A stretch of 44,826 nt of DNA. Source: Rhodothermales bacterium. Its GTDB lineage: Bacteria; Bacteroidota; Rhodothermia; Rhodothermales; Bin80. The position numbers and the translations under genes are program-made. The stretch spans positions 1 to 44,826 of the forward strand of contig JAJECE010000030.1 in assembly GCA_022822185.1 (NCBI GenBank), given 5' to 3'. The notes beneath the pieces were generated by a model, which was not told the origin of the DNA, ran no database searches, and was given only the letters and a program-made list of their open reading frames with translations. Each line of letters starts with the position of its first letter. Position 1 is the stretch's first letter. Below, one piece after another: positions 16,351 to 26,511 of the stretch.

Positions 16351-18864
16351 TTAGAATGCCGCTACGCTGCGCTGTCCTGCCAGAAAAACGGCGTTTGCCA
16401 GCAAGAGCCTTCCGTGGTAGTGGAAGCTGCGGAAAATGGGGTTGTCAATAAAATAAATCACCTCGCCCCTCCCGATGGATTCCATTCCCAGGATCAGGGA
16501 TTCCTCCAGGGGTCCAAGCGCCTGTGCACCTGCAAAGCCTGCCACGAGGCTGTTTTCCCTGAGGACTCCGACATTCCATCCGTCTTCCAGCCACGAAAAT
16601 GCGCGCGGGCTGACCTTCAAGGTAAAATAATCCCGCGGATACCCAAACGCCAGTGGATGGGTCGTGTCCAGTTCTGTACGGAAGATGGCTCCCGGGATAT
16701 TCTGTGTGATCTCGTGGCGGTCACGCTCGGCATAGGGTCGGCGCTGCGTGTCCAGGGAATCGGTGTCCTCTTCCCCGTCTGATTTACGCTGTAAACTGAA
16801 CCCGTCCTTGCCCGCAAGGAACGCCGCTGCCCTTTCCATGGCGATCAGCCGCCCGCCATCCTGGATCCAGTTATGAACTTCTTCCAGCCGGGACTCGTTC
16901 AATATGTCACCATAGCTGCCGGAGGGCAGGATGATCACATCGTATCCGGTGAGCGAAAGGCTGGCGAAATCATCGTGATCAATGAGGGTGACCGGATATT
17001 CCAGCTGCTCATCAAAGAAATGCCACAATGGTCCAAGACTATAGGGACTGATCGGTGCACCTGCAACGATGGCAACGCGCGGAGGATGGATGAAGACGAC
17101 ATCCCCGGAACCAAAGTCAACCCCTTCGGTGACGCGGGTTGTCGTGACGGCATCCACTGGTTGTCTGGTGCGGCGTGCAATCTGAATGACGAGAGAATCA
17201 AAGGCTGCCCCGGCACCTCCGCGTGTCATGATCAGGGTTCCTGCGTCGTAGGATTGGTCATGAATGGAGAACGGGATTTCGGTGTAGCGCACTTTCACGC
17301 CTCTCTGCAGCAGATCTGCAAGTAGCCGCGCATCCTCAAAACTTTTCCATTCTGCGAGATAAGCAGCGGGGGCAGACGGGGGGGCAGGGCGTGGTGGCGC
17401 GGGTGCGGTGGTATCCCAGGCGACTTCGTGATCGAGTGCATAGGCTTCCACACCATAGATATACGGCAGGGCCCAGGCGGTAATGTCGTACGTGAGGGAG
17501 TCTTCCAGTTCCGGCTCCGGCTCAAACAGGACGCGGGCCAGCACCCCTTTCGGCTGCGCAACCGGAACGACAAGATCTCCAGATTCAATTTGCAGTTTTT
17601 CCTGAAGTCCAGTGGAATAGGCAGACGCGTCTTGTCTGCCGGTGGCCGTGGCAAAGCCGTAGGTGATCCCGAGCAGGTCCAGATGGCTTGAGATAGTGCG
17701 GACTTGATCTTCCTGATCTGCATGGCGGATCAGGTACGCGGCGGGGGTTCCGGGAGGATGAACCGTTGCAGGGCTAAAATACCGGACAAACTCGTCTATA
17801 ATCCGCTCCCGCTCATTTGCGGCCACCTCAATGGTAGAGAGGCTTGTAGTATAGTGGTGTGCAATCCGGTCCGCAAGCGTCAGGGTATCCCCCTCTGCGG
17901 TAAGGATCCCCAGTCCGGCGCGTCCGGATCCCGCCTGTTCGTACGTCATCCCGATTGCGCCGTTAAAGGTGGACCATGTGTCCCCATAGCCGGGATAGAA
18001 CAGGTCAAACACCTGTCTGGTAAAGAACAGCCATCCCTGTTCATCAAAGTATCGGGCATGATTGGCCCCCATCATGTCCTGGAGTTCACGCTGCCATGGC
18101 GTGATATACCTGTGGTACGGGATGGCAGCGGGGGCAAAATAGTAGGGGCTGTTTACCCCCTGCTCATGGAAATCCACATGAATATGGGGCATCCAGCGAT
18201 TATAGTGCGGCAATCGCTGACGTGTTTCAGTCTGGGTCCCCCAGGCCCAATCCCGGTTCAGGTCAAAATAGTAGTGGTTGGTTCGCCCACCGGGCCACGG
18301 CTCTGCGTGCTCACGGGCTTCTTCATGAACATTTGGCGTTTGCCCTCGTGTCTGTCGGTAAAAATGGACATAGCGGTCCCGCCCATCCGGGTTGAGGCAC
18401 GGATCAATAATGACGATGGTGTTTTCGAGCCATGCAGAGATCGTACGGTCTGTGCTGCCAGCCAGTGTATGAATGACTTCCAGAGCAGCTTCGGTGCCCA
18501 CGGATTCATTCCCGTGAACGTTATAACTGAGCCAGACCAGTACGGGGATCTTCCGATCCGGGGTTCCCTCCAGGAGTCCGGTGTGCTGGAGGTTTGCTGT
18601 ACGAATTTCTTCAAGATTTGCAAGATTGTTCGCAGAAGAGATGATCACGTATTGCAGCAGGCGGCCTTCGTACGTGTGACCATATTCAACATGGATCACA
18701 TTTTCTGAATTGTCTGCGATATGGCGGACATAATCCGTGACCCGGTGATGGGGCGTAAAGTCTGCTCCGGATTTATAGCCCAGAAACTCAGCCGGGCTAG
18801 GGAGTTGCGCTTCGGCAGAGCAGGCAAAAGAAGCCGCCAGCAAAAAACAGACAGGAATTCTCAT
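16351..18864 (-). CDS. Secreted M14-family zinc carboxypeptidase
   Basis: The 837-residue protein has a signal peptide (residues 1-19) and an M14 domain at about 35-340. Zinc ligands H117 and E120 lie in NVHGNESVG, the third ligand H233 in VDFHEQG, the substrate-binding arginine follows NPDG (158-162), and the catalytic glutamate is E309 in MTYEQAG. The C-terminal half contains a region like class I glutamine amidotransferase folds (about 590-680, VAIVAGAPISPYSLG to WIQDGGRLIAMERAA) lacking a visible nucleophilic cysteine. Such large M14 proteins are common in Bacteroidota and probably trim peptides in the periplasm or outside. Its start overlaps the recJ stop by four bases. Confidence 0.9.
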   Translation of the reverse strand: MRIPVCFLLAASFACSAEAQLPSPAEFLGYKSGADFTPHHRVTDYVRHIADNSENVIHVEYGHTYEGRLLQYVIISSANNLANLEEIRTANLQHTGLLEGTPDRKIPVLVWLSYNVHGNESVGTEAALEVIHTLAGSTDRTISAWLENTIVIIDPCLNPDGRDRYVHFYRQTRGQTPNVHEEAREHAEPWPGGRTNHYYFDLNRDWAWGTQTETRQRLPHYNRWMPHIHVDFHEQGVNSPYYFAPAAIPYHRYITPWQRELQDMMGANHARYFDEQGWLFFTRQVFDLFYPGYGDTWSTFNGAIGMTYEQAGSGRAGLGILTAEGDTLTLADRIAHHYTTSLSTIEVAANERERIIDEFVRYFSPATVHPPGTPAAYLIRHADQEDQVRTISSHLDLLGITYGFATATGRQDASAYSTGLQEKLQIESGDLVVPVAQPKGVLARVLFEPEPELEDSLTYDITAWALPYIYGVEAYALDHEVAWDTTAPAPPRPAPPSAPAAYLAEWKSFEDARLLADLLQRGVKVRYTEIPFSIHDQSYDAGTLIMTRGGAGAAFDSLVIQIARRTRQPVDAVTTTRVTEGVDFGSGDVVFIHPPRVAIVAGAPISPYSLGPLWHFFDEQLEYPVTLIDHDDFASLSLTGYDVIILPSGSYGDILNESRLEEVHNWIQDGGRLIAMERAAAFLAGKDGFSLQRKSDGEEDTDSLDTQRRPYAERDRHEITQNIPGAIFRTELDTTHPLAFGYPRDYFTLKVSPRAFSWLEDGWNVGVLRENSLVAGFAGAQALGPLEESLILGMESIGRGEVIYFIDNPIFRSFHYHGRLLLANAVFLAGQRSVAAF

Positions 18865-20600
18865 GATGATTGGGGATGTGCACGGAGTGCTTCAATGCGG
18901 AGTTGGGTGGTAACCCGTCCGTTCCACCGGTTCTCTTCCACATAGCAGAGGATGTCAATTCCCGTCTTTTGTAAGCGGGCTTCCTCTGCGGTGGTGTAGT
19001 GCTGCCCCTGCCGGAAGCCGATGGCATCCATGGCAGTGGACGAATTCGGGTCCCGCAGGTTCATTTTGAGGTGATGCCCGCCACTTAGCAGGCGGACTGA
19101 CAGCGGTCGCAGGTCTTCCATAAGAAAGAGGGGAGCCTCATTCCCTTTACCAAAGGGCTGACACATTTTAAGGACACGTTCAAATTTCCCCGGGATCGTC
19201 TCCATGAGTAACTTGGCATCATATTCAAGGGATGCCTCGAACTGCTGATCGCCCATCTGAGTGAGCACTTCGGTGTTGAGACGTGCCTTCAGGGGGGGGA
19301 TGTTCTCTTTCTTGAGCGTGAGACCTGCCGCTTTTGCATGACCTCCGAAATGGATCAGCAGATCCTGACAGCCGGTCAGGGCTTTCAGGATATGGATATC
19401 GCCCCAGGTGCGTACACTTCCGAACACATCTTCCCCGTCCGAATTGGGGACATCGGTCAGCATCACTGCGGGGCGGGTAAACTCCTGGACCATTTGGGAT
19501 GCGGCGGATCCCAGGATCCCGGGATGCCAGTCCGGGTGGTAGAGCACCAGAGCGCCGGTGTGCTCTCCGGCCAATTGTGTTCGGGCAAGTTTGCCGGCCA
19601 CCGGGCGCAGTTCTGCTGCACGCGCTTTTCTGGACTTATTGAGTTCGTCAAGCCGCTTGGCGAGTTCCTTTGCCTCATCTTCCGTCTCTGTCATCAGCAG
19701 TGCCAGCGCCTCGTCTGCATGGGCCAGCCGCCCGGCCGCATTAAGCCGGGGGCCCAGCTGCATTCCGATATCGGAAGAGGTCAGATACTCCTGATTGCGC
19801 CTTGAAACAGACATAAGGGAGGTAAGCCCGGGGTGCTTTGATGTTCGAAGCAGGCTTAATCCTTCCCGTACCAGAATGCGGTTTTCTCCGGTCAGCGGCA
19901 TGACATCACACACTGTGGAGATGGCAACCAGCCCAAGGTGGTCATCTGCAAGGCGGACGGGTTTGCCGAGCACCTCAAGTGTGACCTGGATCATCTTGTA
20001 GGCCAGCGCACAGGCAGAAATATCTTTTAGCGGGTAGGTGCACTCTTTCCGGTTGGGATTTACATGTGCACGGCAGACGGGGGATTTTCCCTCATTTTCA
20101 TGATGGTCGCAGATAATGAGATCTATCCCGGCCTCATGTACTTTTTGTGCGGTTTCTTCATCGTTGGTGCCACAGTCGGCGACAATGATCAGGGAGCATT
20201 CCTTTGCGCGTGCCAAGTCTGCTCCGCTTGCATGAAACCCATGATTTTCTTCCTGCCGATGCGGGATATAGGATTCGGTTGCAACTCCGTGGGATTGCAG
20301 AAATTGCAGCAGGAGCGCCGTGGAGGTGACCCCATCCGCATCAAAGTCTCCGTAGACCAGCACTTTCTCCTTTTCCGTGATGGCGCGGGCAATCCGTTCT
20401 GCCGCCAGGTCCACCTCCGCCAGCAGGCGGGGATCTGTCAGATTCTCTCTGGTTGCCCGAAAATAGTCTCGTGCGGCATCCAGTGAGTCAATTCCGCGCA
20501 GGACAAGGAAGCGCGTCAGTGGTTCGGGCAACGAATTCAACTCCTCGCCGAGAGTCTGCACAACCGCAGAATTTTTGATGGGACGCTCAGTCCATTGCAT
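18861..20600 (-). CDS. recJ: Single-stranded-DNA-specific exonuclease RecJ
   Basis: RecJ degrades single-stranded DNA 5' to 3' in recombination and mismatch repair. The 579 residues carry the DHH-family motifs: GDFDADGVTST (D85, D87, D89), VADCGTND, and DHH at residues 165-167 in IICDHHENEG. The DHHA1 domain shows HFGGHAKAAGLTL near residue 420, and the C-terminal OB domain follows. Length is typical. It is the first gene of a three-gene minus-strand run with the M14 peptidase and the glycosidase-like membrane protein, though the functions are unrelated. Confidence 0.97.
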   Translation of the reverse strand: MQWTERPIKNSAVVQTLGEELNSLPEPLTRFLVLRGIDSLDAARDYFRATRENLTDPRLLAEVDLAAERIARAITEKEKVLVYGDFDADGVTSTALLLQFLQSHGVATESYIPHRQEENHGFHASGADLARAKECSLIIVADCGTNDEETAQKVHEAGIDLIICDHHENEGKSPVCRAHVNPNRKECTYPLKDISACALAYKMIQVTLEVLGKPVRLADDHLGLVAISTVCDVMPLTGENRILVREGLSLLRTSKHPGLTSLMSVSRRNQEYLTSSDIGMQLGPRLNAAGRLAHADEALALLMTETEDEAKELAKRLDELNKSRKARAAELRPVAGKLARTQLAGEHTGALVLYHPDWHPGILGSAASQMVQEFTRPAVMLTDVPNSDGEDVFGSVRTWGDIHILKALTGCQDLLIHFGGHAKAAGLTLKKENIPPLKARLNTEVLTQMGDQQFEASLEYDAKLLMETIPGKFERVLKMCQPFGKGNEAPLFLMEDLRPLSVRLLSGGHHLKMNLRDPNSSTAMDAIGFRQGQHYTTAEEARLQKTGIDILCYVEENRWNGRVTTQLRIEALRAHPQSS

Positions 20601-20750
20601 GAAGTAACAGGCTTTTCACTAGGGACTGCAATATACGACTGATCCGCGGGTTATTCCCCGTGATAACGTGTCAATTTTGAAGTAACTCGTACAAATTTCG
20701 TTGCTCATGGACGATCTTCATATCCATTTCCAGGGATCAAATCTGGCCAG

Positions 20751-21175
20751 ATGGTCGACAGGAGCCTGCAGCGGCGGAATTTTCCGGAATGGTGGCTGCG
20801 GCCGAAAATGGCGGTCCCTGTCCAGTCAAAAACAGGTGCGCGGAATCCTGCCCGTCAACCAAAGTCTGGTGGCGCGTCTGGTGTCCACGAACAAAGCGTA
20901 CACCAGGGGGGCATCCAAGAACAATTCTGGATGTCCCGATCCACCGGTTGGAAGGTGACGGAACAGAAATTTGGAGGTCGTCGGCTGATCCTGCGGCACG
21001 GTCCGAAGAAAGCGGCCAAAGACGAGAAGGCCCGGGAGAAGGCGGTGGAGAAGGTCTGAAACGATTCGCCAAAGGGATGAAGGGGAACTTTCAAGCAGTC
21101 AACCAGACCCTGCAACGCCGGACGGTGCCTTTCTGCCGGGCTGGTCACTGTTCTTGAATTTGTGCCGGTGCTAAG
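20751..21175 (+). pseudogene. Possible transposase C-terminal remnant, frameshifted
   Basis: In one frame the residues WKVTEQKFGGRRLILRHG followed by KKAAKDEKAREKAVEK resemble the segment of IS1634-type DDE transposases in which a strand pair is followed by a charged helix (pattern GRR-[IV]-x5-A-KD-x3-R-x2-[IL]-L-x-K-L). The frame ends at a TGA at 21057-21059, but shifting by one base continues the helix as LKRFAKGMKGNFQ for about 35 residues. The upstream part does not match. This is a resemblance only, with no catalytic residues visible; it may be an accident of composition. Confidence 0.3.
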
Positions 21176-21313
21176 TCTGCTGAAAAATCAATGGAAGGGC
21201 CATGGTGCAACAAATGCCTCGCGGTACCATGTCCTGAACCGAAGGGAACGTTTTGCATTCCGAACCTGTTCAACATACGTGCATGGATAGGATACAGAGT
21301 AAGGCAGGGATTT

Positions 21314-21405
21314 GTAACGCCGTCTTGTAACATGAAAGGTGCACATGAGCAATCCTGGGACAGTAACCAGATACGGTTTGTGCGGTTTTTGACGAACGGC
21401 GTTAC
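21314..21405. repeat. 10-bp inverted repeat 72 bp apart
   Basis: GTAACGCCGT at 21314-21323 is the exact reverse complement of ACGGCGTTAC at 21396-21405. It lies in the gene-free stretch before susC. It could be the worn ends of a small element or a long-range stem in the leader; no coding sequence lies between the arms. Confidence 0.4.
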
Positions 21406-21554
21406 AGTCCTTTCGGACTCTGGATGAGTTTGCCTGCAGGTTTCTGCTGTGTCCCTGTCGGGGAATGGAACATCAGGGAACGCAGATAGATCAACCCAAA
21501 GTGCGATGTGCTTGTGTATAATTGTTCAGAAGTTCGTACCTTTACCATTAGGTT

Positions 21555-21591
21555 CCTCCATGTGGGCCCTTTTTGGGCTTCATTGTGGAGG
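21555..21591 (+). promoter_or_regulatory. Stem-loop in the susC leader
   Basis: CCTCCA at 21555-21560 pairs with TGGAGG at 21586-21591, and inside it GCCC at 21566-21569 pairs with GGGC at 21575-21578 around a loop of five T. The structure ends 28 bases before the susC start codon. The TGGAGG arm is itself a strong Shine-Dalgarno-like sequence held in the stem, so the element could control translation or mRNA stability. Functional meaning is inferred. Confidence 0.4.
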
Positions 21592-21619
21592 CATTCCACT
21601 CATAAATACTGAAGATCTC

Positions 21620-24600
21620 ATGACGAAAAGACATTTTTTTCTCGCTTTCTGCATCTTGCTGTTGCCGGGATTGGCAAATGCTCAGAGCATCATTTCCGGT
21701 ACAGTCACCGATGATACTGGTGAGCCGCTCATTGGAGCGAACGTACTCGTTGAGTCGCTGGTGATCGGTGCCTCCACGGATATTGACGGGAAGTATACAT
21801 TTCAACTTCCTGCCGAAAATGTTGGGCAGGCGCTGGAGTTAACCGCTCGTTACATCGGTTTTGTGGAACAAGTTCGGACGATCACGATCAGCGAGGGGGT
21901 CATGACCGAGGACTTTACCCTAGAGGTGGATTTTCTGCAACTGGATGATGTTGTTGTCACCGGGGTTGCGGAAGCAACACCAAAGAAAAAGTTGGCGTTC
22001 ACGGTAAGCCAGGTGGATTCCGAAGACATCACCCTTGCACCTGCATCCAATCCGGTTGCGTCTATTCAGGGGAAAGTGGCCGGAGTCGCTGTTCAGGCTT
22101 CAAGCGGTGCGCCGGGAGATGCCGTGAATGTGCGGTTGCGTGGTACAACCAGTATCACCGGCAGTAACCAGCCCCTTTACATTGTTGACGGCGTTGTTCT
22201 TGGGCAAAACCAGGTTGATATTGATGCCCTGGATGTTGAAAATATTGAGATCGTCAAGGGAGCGGCGGCTTCGTCGCTCTACGGCTCCAGAGCCCAGAAT
22301 GGTGTAATCAATATCACGACCAAGCGCGGCTCATCAACTCCCCTGAACCAGACACGGGTAACCGTCCGGAACGAGTTTGGATTCAGCAGTGTTGCGAAAA
22401 CGCTGCAGGCCAATACTTCCCATGATTATCAGGTTGATGCGTCGGGGAATATCCTGGATTCTGAAGGGAAGGTCAATACCTGTGATGACTGTTTGTCTAA
22501 CGGGTACGGCCCAGGAGCTGCCCAGGAAACCAACCCTCACGGTGCTGCTTTCTTTGATAAGCCGTACCAGGGGACGTTGTATAACGCATTTGAAGAATTC
22601 TTCGATCCGGGAAACACCTGGACAAATTACGTCGGTGTTACCCAGAACAGTTCCAAGACAAACTTCCTGGCCTCGTTTACAAATATCGTTGAGCAGGGGG
22701 CGATCAAAGGGCTTGAAGGGCTTGAGCGGAAAAGTATCCGTGTAAATCTGGATCATCGTATTCGCCCCAATCTGAACCTGTCCACATCCGGATTCTATTC
22801 CCACAGCACGAATGATAATATAAACTCGGACCTGAACTCGAATTCGTTCTTCAATCCTTTCTTTGGATTGATGTTTACGAGTCCGCTGGTAAATCTCGGT
22901 GCCAGAGATGAGCAGGGCAATTTGAAGATTAAAGCGGACCCGCTCTCGGTTGAAGAGAATCCGATTTATATCATTGAAAATACGGACATTAAAAATGATC
23001 GGTCAAGGCTTCTGGGCAATTTCCGCGCCCGCTGGAGCCCCTTTGAGTGGGTGGATCTTGAGGGCAATTTCAGTTATGATCGATCAGATAGAGATGAGGT
23101 AGAATTCGCCGATATCGGCTTTGAATCTATTGGTACGTCCTCAATTAACCTTGGTCGGGTTGAGCGTGTGAATGTTCTTGCTGAGGCCATCAATTATGAT
23201 GTGACTGCATCTTTCCGCAAGCGGTTCGGGGATTTTACGACCCGCGGTCAGTTGAAAGCGCAGATAGAAGACTTTGATGACCATTATGAGTATGTCGTTG
23301 GGATTAATCTGGTGACGGCAGGAATTCTGGATCTCTCCAATGTGAAGCGGTTTGCCGAGGATGACAGTGGTGAAAGGTATATAGGCAGTACCAGACGGAC
23401 CGTTCGGTCAGAAGGGTATTACGCAACCGCGGGAATGGATTATCAGGATAAATACATTGCGGATATTTTCTTCCGCTATGACGGCAGTTCGCTCTTCGGT
23501 TCCGAAGAGCGGTGGCAGCCCTATTTTCGTGCAAGCGGTGCATGGCGGGTTTCCGAGGAGACATTCTGGCCCGCGGACAATCCGATCTCCGAACTGAAGT
23601 TGCGTGCCTCAATCGGGACGGCTGGAGGCCGTCCCAGGTTTGAGGCGCAGTATGAGGTTCTGTCTCTCGGTGACGGCCAGCTTTCCAAATCAAGACTGGG
23701 AAATGCCTCCCTAAAGCCGGAGTTGCAGACAGAGGCGGAATTCGGAATAGACGTAGGGGTCATGGACCGGATCTTCATTGAATTAGTGTATGCGAACACC
23801 ACGGTGGAAGATCTGCTTATTGCTACACCGCTTCCCGGATATACAGGGTTTGGAAGCCAGTGGCGTAATGCAGGTAACCTGTCTTCGAATACCATTGAGG
23901 CGAGTGTCAATGCGAGTGTATACAGTTCCCGGGATATGTCTCTGGAGATTGGTGCCATTTTTGATCGGACTCGTCAGGAAATCACCGAATTTGAATCCAA
24001 TCCTTATCTGGGAGGGCCTCTAGGACTGTTCTATTTCAGAAACGGGGAGACTCTGGGGGCTATGTACGGGGCAAAACTGATCAGAGATCTTGCTGATCTT
24101 CCGGCTGATGTTGATGCAAGTTTCTTTGATGTGAACGATGATGGGTATGTAGTTGCTGTTGGTCAGGGGAACACCTATGCCAGCGGTGCAGGCCCCGACG
24201 GTACCCTTGGAGGGGAAGATGATCTCTGGGGAACCGCGGTTGAGGTTGGAGATGCCAGTTACGGCTGGGGGCTGCCGATCAAGTATTATGACGAAGAGAA
24301 TGAAACCGATCAGGTTCAGATCGGAAATACATTGCCAAGTTTTAATGTTGGATTCAATACCACATTCCGCTACAAAGGGGTTCACCTGTATATGTTATGG
24401 GGAGCCCAGATCGGCGGAGATGTCTACAACGCCACGAAGCAGTGGGGGTATCGTGATGGTCGTAATTCAGATCAGGATCAGGGAGGGAAAGAGGAGAGCA
24501 TGAAGAAATCCACGGTGTACTACGCAGCGCTCTACAATACGAATTCACTGGTCAATCATTTCGTAGAGGATGGATCCTATTTGAAGTTACGTGAACTCTC

Positions 24601-24823
24601 CCTGGGATACACGCTCAACCGCCAGCAGCTTTCCCGTGTCTTCGGTAATGTATTGCACTCCCTGTCGGCAAGCATTGTCGGCCGCAATTTACTGACCTTC
24701 TCAAGCTATTCCGGATTTGATCCTGAGGTGGGAGACGGCGATGACCCGACACTTTATCGTGTTGATAATTACAGTTATCCCCCGTTCCGAACAATTCGGG
24801 CGAAATTGGAATTCCAATTTTAG
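21620..24823 (+). CDS. SusC/RagA-family TonB-dependent outer membrane transporter
   Basis: The 1,067-residue protein has a signal peptide (residues 1-22, ending LANAQ), a carboxypeptidase-regulatory-like domain (about 23-110, GTVTDDTGEPLIGANVLV), the plug domain (about 120-260, with SIQGKVAGVAVQ and AASSLYGSRAQNGVINITTK, the family signature), and a large barrel ending in phenylalanine (KLEFQF), the signal for insertion by BAM. It imports a ligand across the outer membrane using TonB energy, working with the SusD lipoprotein encoded next. The start was set at the ATG before the signal peptide, not at further upstream in-frame codons. The substrate cannot be deduced. Confidence 0.95.
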   Translation: MTKRHFFLAFCILLLPGLANAQSIISGTVTDDTGEPLIGANVLVESLVIGASTDIDGKYTFQLPAENVGQALELTARYIGFVEQVRTITISEGVMTEDFTLEVDFLQLDDVVVTGVAEATPKKKLAFTVSQVDSEDITLAPASNPVASIQGKVAGVAVQASSGAPGDAVNVRLRGTTSITGSNQPLYIVDGVVLGQNQVDIDALDVENIEIVKGAAASSLYGSRAQNGVINITTKRGSSTPLNQTRVTVRNEFGFSSVAKTLQANTSHDYQVDASGNILDSEGKVNTCDDCLSNGYGPGAAQETNPHGAAFFDKPYQGTLYNAFEEFFDPGNTWTNYVGVTQNSSKTNFLASFTNIVEQGAIKGLEGLERKSIRVNLDHRIRPNLNLSTSGFYSHSTNDNINSDLNSNSFFNPFFGLMFTSPLVNLGARDEQGNLKIKADPLSVEENPIYIIENTDIKNDRSRLLGNFRARWSPFEWVDLEGNFSYDRSDRDEVEFADIGFESIGTSSINLGRVERVNVLAEAINYDVTASFRKRFGDFTTRGQLKAQIEDFDDHYEYVVGINLVTAGILDLSNVKRFAEDDSGERYIGSTRRTVRSEGYYATAGMDYQDKYIADIFFRYDGSSLFGSEERWQPYFRASGAWRVSEETFWPADNPISELKLRASIGTAGGRPRFEAQYEVLSLGDGQLSKSRLGNASLKPELQTEAEFGIDVGVMDRIFIELVYANTTVEDLLIATPLPGYTGFGSQWRNAGNLSSNTIEASVNASVYSSRDMSLEIGAIFDRTRQEITEFESNPYLGGPLGLFYFRNGETLGAMYGAKLIRDLADLPADVDASFFDVNDDGYVVAVGQGNTYASGAGPDGTLGGEDDLWGTAVEVGDASYGWGLPIKYYDEENETDQVQIGNTLPSFNVGFNTTFRYKGVHLYMLWGAQIGGDVYNATKQWGYRDGRNSDQDQGGKEESMKKSTVYYAALYNTNSLVNHFVEDGSYLKLRELSLGYTLNRQQLSRVFGNVLHSLSASIVGRNLLTFSSYSGFDPEVGDGDDPTLYRVDNYSYPPFRTIRAKLEFQF

Positions 24824-24859
24824 ATGAGGGCGAAAATGATAACCGAAAATCTCAATCTA

Positions 24860-26491
24860 ATGAAACAATTCACATCATACGCATTGATCGGAATCCTTTC
24901 GATCTCCGTGATCGGATGCCAGGACCTGGCCGTAGAAAACCCCAACAACCCAGACAGAGCGGTTGCATTTTCGCAGCCGGGAGATGTCGTCAACCTGGTA
25001 AGAGGTACGTTCTCAAATTTCTGGGGTGCAACGCAGGATTGTGGTGCCGGTGCATTCCTGTTATCAACTATGGCAGATGAGATGTCATGTTCCTGGGGAA
25101 ACTGGGGGATGCGGGATATGTCCGAGGAGCCCCGGCGTGCCTGGCCGAATACTACAACGTATGCGAACCGTGGTTCAGTAGAGAATCCCTGGTTCCGCAA
25201 CTACCGAGGTATTTCAAATGCAAACGACGCACTCCAGGCAATCGCCCGGGCAGAAGAAGAGGAAAGTGTAGACAATAACATATTCACCCGTGAGGGGTAT
25301 AACACGGCAGCATTGAAGGCATTTGCAAAAATGAATCAGGGATTAATGCATGGGGCGGTGTCTCTGTACTTTGACCAGGGGTTTATCTTTGACGAGACGG
25401 TGGATCTGGAGACCGATGAACTTAATCTGGAGGAGTATAAGGAGGTAAACAAAGCGGCAATCCAGATGCTGGAAGCAGCACGTGATATCGCCGCGTCAAA
25501 CACATTTTCATTGAATGGATGGATTTGGGGACTGGATTTAAGTTCCGGGGATATGGTGAAACTCATCAATTCTTTTATTGCACGTTATACCGTTTTAGTT
25601 GCGCGGAGTCCTGCAGAACGTGCAGCGGTGGATTGGAGTACCGTTATTGGACTTGTAGGCGCAGGCATCACCCAGGATTTTGCTCCAGTGTCTGATCCGT
25701 CTGCTCCCTGGGATTGCATGAAATTTTATGCTCAGGATCCAGAAAGTTGGTCCAGAGCTGATTATCGAACAATCGGCCCCGCAGATGAGTCGGGAGGCTA
25801 TCAGAAATGGTTGGCAACCCCCGTGCATGAGCGCGGAACGAAAGGGACATTTTTTGATATCCATACCGCAGACCGCCGCATTGTTGGTGATGCCAATGAT
25901 CCAACGGTAGACGGTACAGATTTTGCCTATGAAGGGGATAAGGGGCTTGAACCATTCCGCATTGCCCGCGGCACCTATCATTTCTCATCGCATTCGCACA
26001 AACGGTACAGGTATTATCTGAAAGATCCTGATAGTGGAAATCCCAGAACAGGGACTTTGCCGTACATACTCCTGGCGGAAATGGATCTGTATAAAGCAGA
26101 AGGATTATTGCGTACCGGCGGCAATGCCGCGGAGGTTGCAGAACTGCTCAACAGGACGCGTGTGGGCCGTGGAATGATGAATCCCGCTACGGGATCCGAT
26201 CCTGCCGGTTCCTCATCCGATGATCAAAGCCATCTGGACTCTGCGAGTCTCTGGGCCAAACTGAAGCACGAACGCCGGATTGAACTGATCAATTCGGCAG
26301 CAGGACTGGCCTACTACGACGATAGAGGATGGGGAGATCTCGTTACGGGTACACCAGTCCATTTTCCGGTGCCGGGTAAAGAACTCGAAACCCTGGGTCT
26401 GCAGAACTATACGTTTGGTGGTGTTGGAGGCGAGGGAGCAGCACCGACTGCGTATAGGGACTCGAATCCGGGGGATTACCGACCTCGTTAA
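24860..26491 (+). CDS. SusD/RagB-family outer membrane lipoprotein
   Basis: The 543-residue protein starts with a lipoprotein signal ending ISVIGC, so Cys20 would be lipidated and the protein anchored at the cell surface. The N-terminal ENPNNPDRAVAF segment, the TPR-like helical middle, and the C-terminal LLAEMDLYKAEGLLRTG and LKHERRIELINSA segments are typical of SusD proteins. In the family it forms a lid over the SusC barrel and captures ligand. An ATG at 24824 directly after the susC stop is also in frame, but the start at 24860 fits the signal peptide. Confidence 0.93.
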   Translation: MKQFTSYALIGILSISVIGCQDLAVENPNNPDRAVAFSQPGDVVNLVRGTFSNFWGATQDCGAGAFLLSTMADEMSCSWGNWGMRDMSEEPRRAWPNTTTYANRGSVENPWFRNYRGISNANDALQAIARAEEEESVDNNIFTREGYNTAALKAFAKMNQGLMHGAVSLYFDQGFIFDETVDLETDELNLEEYKEVNKAAIQMLEAARDIAASNTFSLNGWIWGLDLSSGDMVKLINSFIARYTVLVARSPAERAAVDWSTVIGLVGAGITQDFAPVSDPSAPWDCMKFYAQDPESWSRADYRTIGPADESGGYQKWLATPVHERGTKGTFFDIHTADRRIVGDANDPTVDGTDFAYEGDKGLEPFRIARGTYHFSSHSHKRYRYYLKDPDSGNPRTGTLPYILLAEMDLYKAEGLLRTGGNAAEVAELLNRTRVGRGMMNPATGSDPAGSSSDDQSHLDSASLWAKLKHERRIELINSAAGLAYYDDRGWGDLVTGTPVHFPVPGKELETLGLQNYTFGGVGGEGAAPTAYRDSNPGDYRPR

Positions 26492-26511
26492 TCACATTTA
26501 GTCAATGAACG

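Larger units (their letters stand above)
20601..21619. other. 1-kb region without an intact gene, upstream of susC
   Basis: Several short frames exist, none complete. Within it lie a possible transposase remnant (about 20751-21175), a 10-bp inverted repeat (21314/21396), a TATAAT at 21517-21522 and a hairpin at 21555-21591 near the susC start. No sigma/anti-sigma pair, which often precedes susC genes, is present. Confidence 0.5.

Noticed and set aside
17704..18708. 334-codon plus-strand frame inside the M14 carboxypeptidase gene
   Set aside because: The minus-strand frame has the full zinc site and signal peptide; the plus-strand frame shows no known motif and follows the codon pattern of the real gene.
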